Assembly (NCBI RefSeq): GCF_018130615.1
Contig: NZ_JAFCKB010000002.1
Location: 434,001-498,000 of the forward strand
Length of the DNA stretch: 64,000 nt
Reading direction: 5' to 3'
From: Bradyrhizobium manausense
GTDB lineage: Bacteria; Pseudomonadota; Alphaproteobacteria; Rhizobiales; Xanthobacteraceae
The notes under the pieces are model-generated. The model saw only the letters and a program-made list of their open reading frames with translations. It was not told the origin of the DNA and did not search any database. Within the stretch, counting starts at the first letter, position 1; every line of letters starts with the position of its first letter. This document shows, in pieces, positions 24,970-32,468 of this stretch. Made by a program: the position numbers and the translations under genes.

Positions 24970-25272
24970 TCAGTCGCGCCGGCCGCCGTCGATGACGGTG
25001 AACAGCGGCCGTGCCGGAGTCGGCTCGACCAGCAACTCCTCTACCAGCGCCGTTGCCGCATCGACATATTTGCGCGTGGGCTTGTCGAGCTCACGTTTTG
25101 CTTCGTCGTCGAGCGCGACCTTGGCAGCCTCGACCAGCTTGCGCATGCGCGCGGCGTGATCGTCACCCGCGGTCAGCGTCGCACGCGCCAGCGAGCGCAG
25201 CACGAACAGCTCGCCTTCGAGGCGGAGCAGGCGGTCGTTGAGCCTGGTGAGGACGGCGTTGAGGTCGGCCAT
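24970..25272 (-). CDS. Small cytosolic helical protein, unknown function
   Basis: The 100-residue product (MADLNAVLTRLNDRLLRLEGELFVLRSLARATLTAG...) is a charged helical protein with a heptad-like N-terminus and an acidic/basic C-terminal half. There is no signal peptide and no recognised motif. It is convergent with the 24731 gene and codirectional with the acetoacetyl-CoA synthetase gene, whose stop lies 120 bp upstream. Confidence 0.7.
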   Translation of the reverse strand: MADLNAVLTRLNDRLLRLEGELFVLRSLARATLTAGDDHAARMRKLVEAAKVALDDEAKRELDKPTRKYVDAATALVEELLVEPTPARPLFTVIDGGRRD

Positions 25273-25392
25273 GGCTGCGGTTCGCTGGAGGAGATCCTGA
25301 TCCGTCTAGCGGCGATCGGTGAACGGAGTGCAAATGCCGATGGTGCAATTGGGCCGATCTGGCATACCCACGGCCTGTCCGCGTCGCCGAGT

Positions 25393-27432
25393 TCAGGCGG
25401 CGGTTCGCGCCAGATAGTCGCGCGCGAAGGCGAGATACCAGTCGAGGCAGGCCGGATTGGCCATCGCCTCCCGGTTGATGACCTTCTCGACGGGCTGGCC
25501 GAGCAAGAGCTTCTTGATCGGCAGCTCCTGCTTCTTGCCCGAGAGCGTGCGCGGGATCTCGGCCACTGCAAAGATCTCGTTCGGCAGGAATCGTCGTGAC
25601 AAGCCGGCCTCGATCGCCTTGTTGATCTTCGCCTGCATCGCGCCATCGAAGGCGACGCCGTCACGCAGCACGACGAACAGCGGCATGTAGCTGTCGCGGC
25701 CGAGATACTCGAGATCGACGACGAGGCTATCGAGCACCTCCGGCAGCGCCTCGATCGCGGAGTACAGCTCGCTCGTACCCATGCGCAGGCCGTGCCGGTT
25801 GATGGTGGCATCGCTGCGGCCATAGATCACGCAGGAGCCGTCCGGATTGACCTTGAGCCAGTCGCCGTGGCGCCACACCGGTCCGCGGCCGCTGCCGTCG
25901 AAATTGTCGGGATAGGTCTCGAAATAGCTGGCGCGATAGCGAACGTCGCCCTTGTCGTTCCAGAAATAGAGCGGCATCGACGGTATCGGCTCGGTGCAGA
26001 CGAGCTCGCCGACCTCGTCGATCACGGCGCGACCCTGTTCGCTGAAAGCTTCGACCGCCGCGCCCAGCAGCCGGCACTGCATGGCCCCCGGTGTCTGCGG
26101 CAATTCGCGGTTGCCGCCGATGAAGGCGCCGGCGAAATCGGTGCCGCCGGAGATGTTCGCCCACCAGATGTCGGCTTGTGCCGCGCTGCCATTTGTTTTC
26201 GACAGCGCCGCGAAGCGGTCGTTGAACCAGGCTTGCGTGTCGGCGCTGAGCGGCGAGCCGGTCGAGCCGAGACAGCGCAATTGCGACAGGTCGCCGACAG
26301 CAGCGAGATCAATCTCCGCCTTGGCGCAGTTGGCGAAGAACGCCGCGCCCGCGCCGAACAACGTTGCTTTCGATTGTGCCACGAAGCGCCACAGCGTGGA
26401 CCAGTCCGGCTTGTCCTTGGTGCCGCCGGGACTGCCGTCGAAGATGCAGCAGGTGGTGCCGCTGAGCAGGCCGCCGACCTGGCAGTTCCACATGATCCAG
26501 CCGGTCGAAGAGTACCAGTGATAGCGCTCGCCGAAGGAGTTCTCGTGGTAGGAACAGCCGAGGTCGTTGTGCAGACCGAGCAGGGCCAGCGCCACGATGA
26601 CGATGCCGCCATGGCCGTGCACAATCGGTTTCGGCAGGCCGGTGGTGCCGCTGGAATAGACGATCCAGAGCGGATGATCGAACGGCAGCCACATCGGCTC
26701 GAACGCGTCGATCACGGTGCCCGTCCCTGCGGTGATGTCGGACAGCCGCGCGTCCGCCGCGGCGGCTTCGCTGTGCAGGATGACGTGCTCGACGCTCGGT
26801 AGCGATCGCCGCAACTCGGCGACGACGTCCTTGCGATCATGCCCGCGCCCGGCATAGGTGACGGCGTCGCAGGCGATCAGCACTTTGGGCTCGATCTGCT
26901 TGAAGCGGTCGATCACGGCGGGCGCGGCCATGTCAGGCGCGCAGACGCTCCAGACCGCACCGATGCTGGCGCTCGCCAGAAACGCGATGATGGTTTCGGG
27001 GATGTTGGGCAGATAGGCCGCGACGCGATCGCCGGGCCGGACGCCGCAGTCCTTCAGATGCAGCGCGAGCGCGGCTGCCTTGCGCTTGAGCTCCGGCCAG
27101 CTGGTCTCTGTGAGCTTGCCGTCCTCGCCGCCGCTGACGATTGCGGGCAGGCCGGCGGCATGCGCCGCGTCGACATGCCGCAACACCTGCCGCGCATAGT
27201 TCACCTGCGCGCCGGGAAACCAGACCGCGCCGGGCATCTTGCGCTCGGTGATGACGGCCTCAAATGGCGTCGGCGATTGCAGATCGTAATAGTCCCAGAT
27301 GCTGCGCCAGAACCCGTCGAGATCGCGCACCGACCATTGCCGCATATCCTCGTAATTCTGGAATGTCAGGCCACGCCGCGCAGCGAGCCAATTGCGGTAG
27401 AGGGCGATCTGCGGGACGAAAGGAGCGGCCAT
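25393..27432 (-). CDS. Acetoacetyl-CoA synthetase
   Basis: The 679-residue AMP-forming ligase activates acetoacetate to acetoacetyl-CoA in the cytosol, linking ketone bodies or PHB breakdown to central metabolism. It has the long N-terminus typical of AacS (NYEDMRQWSVRDLDGFWRSIWDYY), the P-loop LWIVYSSGTTGLPKPIVHGHGG, the GERYHWYSSTGWIMWN motif, and the C-terminal catalytic Lys in PRTLSGKKQELPIKKLL. Length and order match family members (~650 residues). It appears monocistronic. Confidence 0.93.
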   Translation of the reverse strand: MAAPFVPQIALYRNWLAARRGLTFQNYEDMRQWSVRDLDGFWRSIWDYYDLQSPTPFEAVITERKMPGAVWFPGAQVNYARQVLRHVDAAHAAGLPAIVSGGEDGKLTETSWPELKRKAAALALHLKDCGVRPGDRVAAYLPNIPETIIAFLASASIGAVWSVCAPDMAAPAVIDRFKQIEPKVLIACDAVTYAGRGHDRKDVVAELRRSLPSVEHVILHSEAAAADARLSDITAGTGTVIDAFEPMWLPFDHPLWIVYSSGTTGLPKPIVHGHGGIVIVALALLGLHNDLGCSYHENSFGERYHWYSSTGWIMWNCQVGGLLSGTTCCIFDGSPGGTKDKPDWSTLWRFVAQSKATLFGAGAAFFANCAKAEIDLAAVGDLSQLRCLGSTGSPLSADTQAWFNDRFAALSKTNGSAAQADIWWANISGGTDFAGAFIGGNRELPQTPGAMQCRLLGAAVEAFSEQGRAVIDEVGELVCTEPIPSMPLYFWNDKGDVRYRASYFETYPDNFDGSGRGPVWRHGDWLKVNPDGSCVIYGRSDATINRHGLRMGTSELYSAIEALPEVLDSLVVDLEYLGRDSYMPLFVVLRDGVAFDGAMQAKINKAIEAGLSRRFLPNEIFAVAEIPRTLSGKKQELPIKKLLLGQPVEKVINREAMANPACLDWYLAFARDYLARTAA

Positions 27433-27669
27433 TGCGTGTCGGCTTCGATTTGCGGGGAGGGGGAATGTATGTCGAAAACAACCCCATGCACAGTAGCGGG
27501 GGCATTGAATGCATTCGTCATTTTCAGTTGGCGCCGGCCAGGCCCTGCTCGGACCTCGTCCAACGCGATCAGCTCACCTGATCTCGACGGCGCAAGGCGT
27601 CGCGTCATCCGGATTTGACACGTCGGGCAAAACAGGAGCAGAGTGGCATCATCGAAAAATTCGTAACGC

Positions 27670-27700
27670 CCGCGCGGAGAAATCCGGCGCGGTTTTTTTT
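27670..27700 (+). terminator. Strong intrinsic terminator with no obvious upstream gene
   Basis: CCGCGC-GGA and TCC-G-GCGCGG form a stem (27670-27692) with a GAAA loop and a single bulged G, followed by T8. No plus-strand gene precedes it. TTGACA occurs at 27615-27620, with a weak -10 (CAGAGT) 18 bp later, so a short RNA of about 50 bases is possible. The rest of 27433-27669 has no convincing ORF. Confidence 0.65.
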
Positions 27701-27781
27701 CATGTCGGAGCAGTTGCCATGATCAAAGGATCGCTGTCGTCCTCTGCAACGGGCAATTGTGGTTCGCTCGGCCGCGCAGGC

Positions 27782-28009
27782 CTACCACTGCACTCCGGCC
27801 CAACGACGGCCGAACACCGCCGGCTTGGTCTTCACCGCCTGCCAGCCAAAGAAATGATGCTTGCCGGACCAGGAGTGCACCTCGCCGCTGCAGATGCTGC
27901 ATTTGAATTGGCCTGAATGCGGCTCGGCATGCTCCTCCCTTGTCGCGGTGTAGTTCATGCTGCAACCGGGGCAGGTGAATTCTTCGATCGTCCAGAGACT
28001 GTTGGCCAT
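27782..28009 (-). CDS. Small zinc-ribbon-like protein
   Basis: The 75-residue protein begins MANSLWTIEEFTCPGCSMNY and has a second pair in FKCSICSGEVHSWSG, giving CxxC-x18-CxxC. The C-terminal half is rich in Trp and His. There is no signal peptide. The ATG at 28009 is the natural start: the frame is open upstream to 28279, but that region has a different, Arg-rich composition. I know no function. Confidence 0.75.
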   Translation of the reverse strand: MANSLWTIEEFTCPGCSMNYTATREEHAEPHSGQFKCSICSGEVHSWSGKHHFFGWQAVKTKPAVFGRRWAGVQW

Positions 28010-28515
28010 TGCACCGCAATTCTTATTGGGGACCTCGACGCAAAGCGTAGATGCGGGCCTTTGCATCGGCGTAAATCGGCCGGCTGAAATCCGGTTAATC
28101 GTCGTTAGCCAAACCGGGCTCTCGTCGCCTGTGCCGCAGCCCCAGGGGCCGCCTCGGACTGCCCGGACCGCATGTCGCGGTCGATGCGCATCTGTACGCG
28201 CCGGACCGCCAGACGAGGCAGCCGGCCCTGGACCCGTCCCGACCGCACCCTGGCGGCGATCGTGTAGCCGTAGCGCCAAGAGCCGGGTGCGGCGTTCGGC
28301 TTGAGCGCCTAGTGAATGCTACGGTGAACAGCTGCGAGGATTTTGGGCTCCCTGGGACGGCGTGCCATGGTCCCGGAATGCCGGCGGGACGCGGCGTTCC
28401 TAATCACCCCCAGCCGGAGCCGGGGGCCTGCTCGTCTTGACGCCCGGCCCGGGGCTCGCAATAAGGCTGGGCCCGCGCAAGCGCCGGAACCCGGATCGAT
28501 GCCGCAAGGAAAGCC
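28010..28515. other. Intergenic region, possible degraded coding remnant
   Basis: About 500 bp without a convincing gene. The reverse strand from about 28310 to 28108 keeps an open, protein-like frame (GSWRYGYTIAARVRSGRVQG and RRVQMRIDRDMRSGQ), lacking an ATG near its beginning, so it may be a decayed gene or a short ORF starting at an internal ATG. A CCCCCAGCC-GGA-GCCGGGGG-like hairpin lies at 28404-28425 just before the AI-2E-type transporter gene. Confidence 0.3.
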
Positions 28516-29616
28516 GTGCCTGTGAAAAGTCTGCGTCAGCTCCTGACGGGCGAGGACGTTATTCAGCTCGTGATCCGGCTCGGCCTGTTGGCGCTGCTGA
28601 TCATCTGGACATTCCTGATCATCCGGCCGTTCGTGCCGATCCTGGCCTGGAGTGCCGTGCTCGCGGTCGCGTTCTATCCGGCGTTCAGCTGGGTCGCCAA
28701 GGCTCTCGGCGGGCGGCCCAAGACCGCGGCGGCCATCCTGACTCTGATCACGCTCGGCATCGTCCTCGGGCCTGCCACCTGGCTCGGCCTCAGTGCCGTG
28801 GACGGGGTGAGGGAGCTCGCGCACCAGCTCGGCACCGGTGATCTCGCGCTCCAGTCGGCGCCGGAGTCGCTCAAGTCCTGGCCCCTTATCGGACCCACGC
28901 TCTATGAGCTCTGGGACCAGGCCTATACCAACATCCGCGCCGTGCTGCGCGAGGTCGCGCCGTATCTCCAGCCGCTGGCGGGACCGCTCCTCGTGCTCGC
29001 AGGCGATGCCAGTCTCGGCACGCTGCAGTTCCTGGTTTCGGTGTTCGTCGCCGGCTTCCTGTTTCCGCACGGACCGCGACTGGTTGCGGCCGGGCGCGGT
29101 TTCCTGTCCCGCATCGTGCCGGAGCAGAGCGAGCATTTCCTCGGACTCGGCGGCGCCACCATCCGCGCCGTTGCGCAAGGCGTGATCGGCGTCGCCATCG
29201 TGCAGGCGCTGCTTGCCGGCATCGGCTTCAAGCTCGCGGCGGTGCCGAGCGCCGGCCTGCTGGCCTTCATCGTGCTGCTGCTCTCGATCGTGCAGATCGG
29301 CGCCTTCCTCGTGCTGCTGCCCGTGATCGTCTGGATCTGGACCGCCAAGGACGTCACGACGGCGTTGGTGCTCACCGTGTTCTTCGTCGTGGTCGGCTTC
29401 ATCGACACCATGTTGAAACCGCTCGTCATGGGACGCGGCCTCAACACGCCGACCATCGTGATCTTCGTCGGCGTGATCGGCGGCACGCTCGCCCACGGCA
29501 TCGTCGGCCTGTTCATCGGGCCGATCATCCTGTCGGTGGCGTGGGAGCTGGCAGCGGCGTGGATCGGGACGGCGGCGAAGCGGGCAGCCGAGGCGCCCAC
29601 ACCCGACGAGACCTGA
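28516..29616 (+). CDS. AI-2E-family (PerM-like) membrane transporter
   Basis: The 366-residue product has eight hydrophobic helices in the AI-2E exporter family pattern. The segments VPILAWSAVLAVAFYPAFSWVAKALGG and MLKPLVMGRGLNTPTIVIFVGVIGGTLAHGIVGLFIGPIILSVAWEL are diagnostic. Members export autoinducer-2 or move Na+/H+; the substrate here is unknown. GTG was taken as start because AAGGAAAG precedes it at normal spacing. It is a single gene. Confidence 0.9.
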   Translation: MPVKSLRQLLTGEDVIQLVIRLGLLALLIIWTFLIIRPFVPILAWSAVLAVAFYPAFSWVAKALGGRPKTAAAILTLITLGIVLGPATWLGLSAVDGVRELAHQLGTGDLALQSAPESLKSWPLIGPTLYELWDQAYTNIRAVLREVAPYLQPLAGPLLVLAGDASLGTLQFLVSVFVAGFLFPHGPRLVAAGRGFLSRIVPEQSEHFLGLGGATIRAVAQGVIGVAIVQALLAGIGFKLAAVPSAGLLAFIVLLLSIVQIGAFLVLLPVIVWIWTAKDVTTALVLTVFFVVVGFIDTMLKPLVMGRGLNTPTIVIFVGVIGGTLAHGIVGLFIGPIILSVAWELAAAWIGTAAKRAAEAPTPDET

Positions 29617-29710
29617 TCGCGCCTCGCGCGCTGGAGACGTCTGCGAGATTGGCCGCGCCTTGCCGCATGTGGATAATTGCGGGCAGCGGCAGCAACCGGA
29701 GCGGCCGTCG

Positions 29711-29736
29711 AACTTGTCTAACGAAATAGACAAGTT
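29711..29736. promoter_or_regulatory. Operator-like 26-bp palindrome before the Nudix gene
   Basis: AACTTGTCTA (29711-29720) and TAGACAAGTT (29727-29736) are exact complements around ACGAAA. Arms of this size and spacing are typical of sites for dimeric repressors such as TetR-family proteins. It ends 3 bp before the first possible start (29740), so binding would cover the promoter or the translation start. No matching regulator gene is adjacent. Confidence 0.5.
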
Positions 29737-29739
29737 ACC

Positions 29740-30165
29740 ATGGCTCGATTCCTTTTTCGGTTTGCGACAGGTATGGCGAAGTCTTCCAAGCTGGTTGCCG
29801 CCAGGCGCGGCAAGGTTCTGTTGGTCAGGCGACGGGTGGACGGCCTGTGGATGTTCCCCGGCGGCCGCAAACGCGCGCGCGAAACGGAGAAGGCCTGCCT
29901 GCGGCGCGAGATCAAGGAGGAGCTGCCCAAGCTGAAGCTCGGCCGGATCAGCCTCTGGAAGGAAGTGAAGGCCAAGAACAAGCGTTCGGGCCGCAAGATG
30001 AGCGACGCGATCTTCATCGCGAAAAACGCCAAGGGCCGCCTCGCGATCGGCGACAAAAAGGAGCTCGACCGCGCCGCCTGGCAGAAGCCGCGCGGGGTCC
30101 GCCTGACCGCAACCTCGCGCTACATCCGCGATCGCCTGTTTCCGAGGAAGCGGCGGCGGAGCTAG
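29740..30165 (+). CDS. Nudix hydrolase
   Basis: From 29740 the product is 141 residues; the ATG at 29773 (MAKSSKLVAARRGKVLL) is more likely because the family fold begins there and the palindrome abuts 29740. The Nudix box is GRKRARETEKACLRREIKEELPKL, close to G-x5-E-x7-REUxEE, with the final glycine replaced by Leu. Nudix enzymes cleave nucleoside diphosphate derivatives. The C-terminal part is very basic (RDRLFPRKRRRS), unusual for the family and suggestive of nucleic-acid contact. Substrate unknown. Confidence 0.82.
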   Translation: MARFLFRFATGMAKSSKLVAARRGKVLLVRRRVDGLWMFPGGRKRARETEKACLRREIKEELPKLKLGRISLWKEVKAKNKRSGRKMSDAIFIAKNAKGRLAIGDKKELDRAAWQKPRGVRLTATSRYIRDRLFPRKRRRS

Positions 30166-30201
30166 AGCTCGATGGAGTCAGGTTCGGTCGCCGTCACGGA
30201 T

Positions 30202-30224
30202 CACCTCTCCCTATGGGAGAGGTG
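30202..30224. terminator. Hairpin after the Nudix gene
   Basis: CACCTCTCCC (30202-30211) pairs with GGGAGAGGTG (30215-30224) across TAT. The cacctctccc...gggagaggtg motif is a common small intergenic palindrome in rhizobia (recalled). It could terminate the Nudix transcript but lacks a T-tract. Confidence 0.5.
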
Positions 30225-30316
30225 GTCGGAGCTCCCGGTTCGCATCGCTTCAACCAAGACACATTCCGCTTTCGCCGCCCGGGTGCGACAAATAGTTCGG
30301 TCGACCGCGCGGCACA

Positions 30317-30332
30317 TGTGAACTAGTTCACA
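30317..30332. promoter_or_regulatory. Perfect 16-bp palindrome TGTGAACTAGTTCACA
   Basis: The palindrome matches the CRP consensus TGTGA-N6-TCACA exactly, and could equally be a TetR-type operator. A TATAGA -10-like box follows at 30354-30359 and a terminator at 30396-30424, so it may control a very short transcript. No protein gene begins clearly within 100 bp. Confidence 0.5.
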
Positions 30333-30353
30333 AGCTGCCGTGGAGAGGGCTGC

Positions 30354-30424
30354 TATAGAGACGTCATTGCCTTACCAATTCATTTTTTTGAAACGCCCCA
30401 GTGCTTCTACGCACTGGGGTTTTT
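30354..30424 (+). ncRNA. Candidate short RNA ending in a strong terminator
   Basis: TATAGA at 30354-30359 is a possible -10 box. An A/T-rich stretch follows, then CCCCAGTGC (30396-30404) pairs with GCACTGGGG (30411-30419) with a 6-base loop and T5. If transcribed from about 30366 the RNA would be ~60 bases, with an unpaired U-rich segment before the terminator, as in Hfq-dependent RNAs. The -35 region is not convincing. Confidence 0.35.
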
Positions 30425-30691
30425 CATGTCGGGGCATGATGCTTCTTGCTATTGGAAGATTTGCAAGATCGATGCGCGGTGCAGTCGCCGTATTTGCTCC
30501 TTTGCGAAGCAGCCGAATGCATCGTCTCCTGGCCCTCAGCTGTCTTCTGCCGCAAGCAACGGAAGCTCAGCTCTCTGAATGGAAACGGACCATGGACAGT
30601 ACCGCGCGGGGAAGCCCGGTTGTGACCCGTAGCCGGCATATCGAAATCAAAAAGACCGGAGAGGCCGAGACGAGAAGCAGCGCGGCCTTAA

Positions 30692-31924
30692 CTACGGAAG
30701 TCCTTTTGTCGCCGTAAAGGGATTGAACCCACGTTCCGCGAGGGCAGCCCACGAAGCCGCGCCAAGATGTGGCAATCGGAAATAGAGGCGTGGCCTGGCC
30801 GGATCGGTATCCAACATGAACCCAGTCGGTAGCGCGCGGACACTCGTGGCATAGAACCCGCCATCCGGCGACCTCTGGGATTCTATGACAGCGATCAATG
30901 ACTCTGCCCTCCCGATCCTGCCGAGCAATTTCAGCAAGAGAGCCATTTGGCTCGTCCCTTCGGTCCACACACCGTCTCGGTCTTCACCGTAAGAAAAACC
31001 CTTGTCGACACTCATTCGCTGTTCGGCGGTCGCAATTGCCGATGCAAATTTCTCGGCCGCTCCGGGGAGCGCCGTTAACGGCCAGACTTGAGCATCAAGG
31101 GCCAAAATCGGATTGCGCGTGATGCCGTTTTCGGCGGTCCCTGCGGCGAAACAGGCGCATGCCGGATCCCACATCGTATCGACGAAGCGCTCGGCCGCTG
31201 TTGCCATATCACGCCAGCGTGAATCGCCGGTGCGGGTTGCAAGAAGGCCAAACGCGGCGGCGAGGTCAGTATTGTGTTCGGTTGATTTCCATGTCCGTAC
31301 GTCGGGCGTCGGCTCGTGCCCAAACGTACCGCCCGTGAAGCCGCCAGTGCCGCGCGCGTCGGCCCATTGCGCGATCCAGGTGCCAAGCCGTGCCGCACCG
31401 TCGCGGAACCGAGAGCCGGTGTTTAAATCACCAATCGACAGCAACGCCAACATGGCCCATGCCATGTTTCCATTGTCGCTACCCACCTGATATCGATCTT
31501 CTAACCACTTGTTCTGCGTATTGTCCCACCAGCCCGGAAGTTTGGCGGAGCCACTGGCCACCACACCCGCGGCGTATGCGTTTCGGAGCCGCCCATCATG
31601 CCAGGTGCGGTCGTTATCGATGGCCCAGAGAATCGCCGAGCCAATTCGATACGCCTTGTCTCGCTCACCGCAACCGACCAATGCGATGGCGGCTACCGCA
31701 TTGTCATAGAGGTAGGCGGCGCCATGGAGAGGCCCCGATTCGACGGTCGGATAGCTGGGCAGGAACAACGGCCCTGACGGCGATGCCTTATCGATTAGAC
31801 CAGCAAGATATCCGCACGCTGATGCTTGCGGTACTGCTTGAGCACGGAGTGGAGTGGCAACCACAATGATTGTGAAAGTCGTTACGATCCATGCGATCCA
31901 TGCGAAGGCTGCTATTCGGCCCAC
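30692..31924 (-). CDS. Secreted six-hairpin glycosidase-fold protein, function unknown
   Basis: The 410-residue product has a signal peptide (MGRIAAFAWIAWIVTTFTIIVVATPLRAQA) and a repeated helical layout with YLYDNAVAAIALVGCGERDKAYRI, GSDNGNMAWAMLALLSIG, STEHNTDLAAAFGLLA and EGTSQMALLLKLLG. Such (E/D)xN-A-x-A...LL helices with conserved Asp/Glu are typical of (alpha/alpha)6 barrels in carbohydrate-active enzymes. I cannot name a substrate. It stands at the edge of an accessory stretch of lower GC and broken genes. Confidence 0.7.
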   Translation of the reverse strand: MGRIAAFAWIAWIVTTFTIIVVATPLRAQAVPQASACGYLAGLIDKASPSGPLFLPSYPTVESGPLHGAAYLYDNAVAAIALVGCGERDKAYRIGSAILWAIDNDRTWHDGRLRNAYAAGVVASGSAKLPGWWDNTQNKWLEDRYQVGSDNGNMAWAMLALLSIGDLNTGSRFRDGAARLGTWIAQWADARGTGGFTGGTFGHEPTPDVRTWKSTEHNTDLAAAFGLLATRTGDSRWRDMATAAERFVDTMWDPACACFAAGTAENGITRNPILALDAQVWPLTALPGAAEKFASAIATAEQRMSVDKGFSYGEDRDGVWTEGTSQMALLLKLLGRIGRAESLIAVIESQRSPDGGFYATSVRALPTGFMLDTDPARPRLYFRLPHLGAASWAALAERGFNPFTATKGLP

Positions 31925-32023
31925 TTGCTGTTCTCCGGGTGGACGAGGGTCCTATCTATGCCCATCGGGCAATGTCTTGAAGTGACCCGAAGCGGTCGAT
32001 GTCGAGCTTGTCCCGAGCCATTA

Positions 32024-32344
32024 TCAGCCTAACTGATCGACCACTGCCGACCATAGAGCCCATGGTTCGTCTCGATGTACCGGGTCCTCAATTGCAGTAT
32101 GCACCATGACGACCTTAGAGGTCGGATCAACGCAAATATACTGGCCCTTGAATCCTAACAACGCGAACCGCCGCCTCTCACCGGGAAACAACCACAAGAG
32201 ATAACCGTAACCAAATCCCTTCGTCGCCACGGCCGGTCGCAGATAGTCATCCGAAGCTCGAAGGGTGGTTGCATCGATCATCCATTGCGTCGGAACGATC
32301 TGCTTGCCATTCCAGTGACCCTGAGCGGACTCGGGCCTCGTCGC
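32024..32344 (-). pseudogene. C-terminal remnant of a class C beta-lactamase-like serine hydrolase
   Basis: The reverse strand reads GHWNGKQIVPTQWMIDATTLRASDDYL...GYGYLLWLFPGERRRFALLGFKGQYICVDPTSKVVMVHTA, the C-terminal third of esterase/NylB-like serine hydrolases, including the nucleophile-facing GxGYxxW strand. An in-frame TGA (32347-32345) stops the frame just before, and the catalytic SxxK and YxN segments are missing. It is therefore a truncated, non-functional gene unless translation begins at 32281 to give an 85-residue fragment. Confidence 0.7.
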
Positions 32345-32468
32345 TCATTCAAGCCCAATTCCCGCTCGGCTCCCAGTCGCAAAGTGCTATTCTGAGCAAT
32401 TGTAAAAGGCATCGCCCTGAACTCTGAGAGGGCTTCTGCACGATTTTGACGGTGTTGGGGAATTTGTC

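Noticed and set aside
28309-29733. Minus-strand ORF of 474 residues opposite the AI-2E-type transporter
   Set aside because: Very Arg/Asp/His-rich reverse image of membrane-protein codons; no motif.
30340-30717. Plus-strand ORF of 125 residues overlapping the 30396 terminator
   Set aside because: It runs through a strong hairpin with T5 and has no domain or start context; a shorter start at 30436 or later remains possible but is unsupported.
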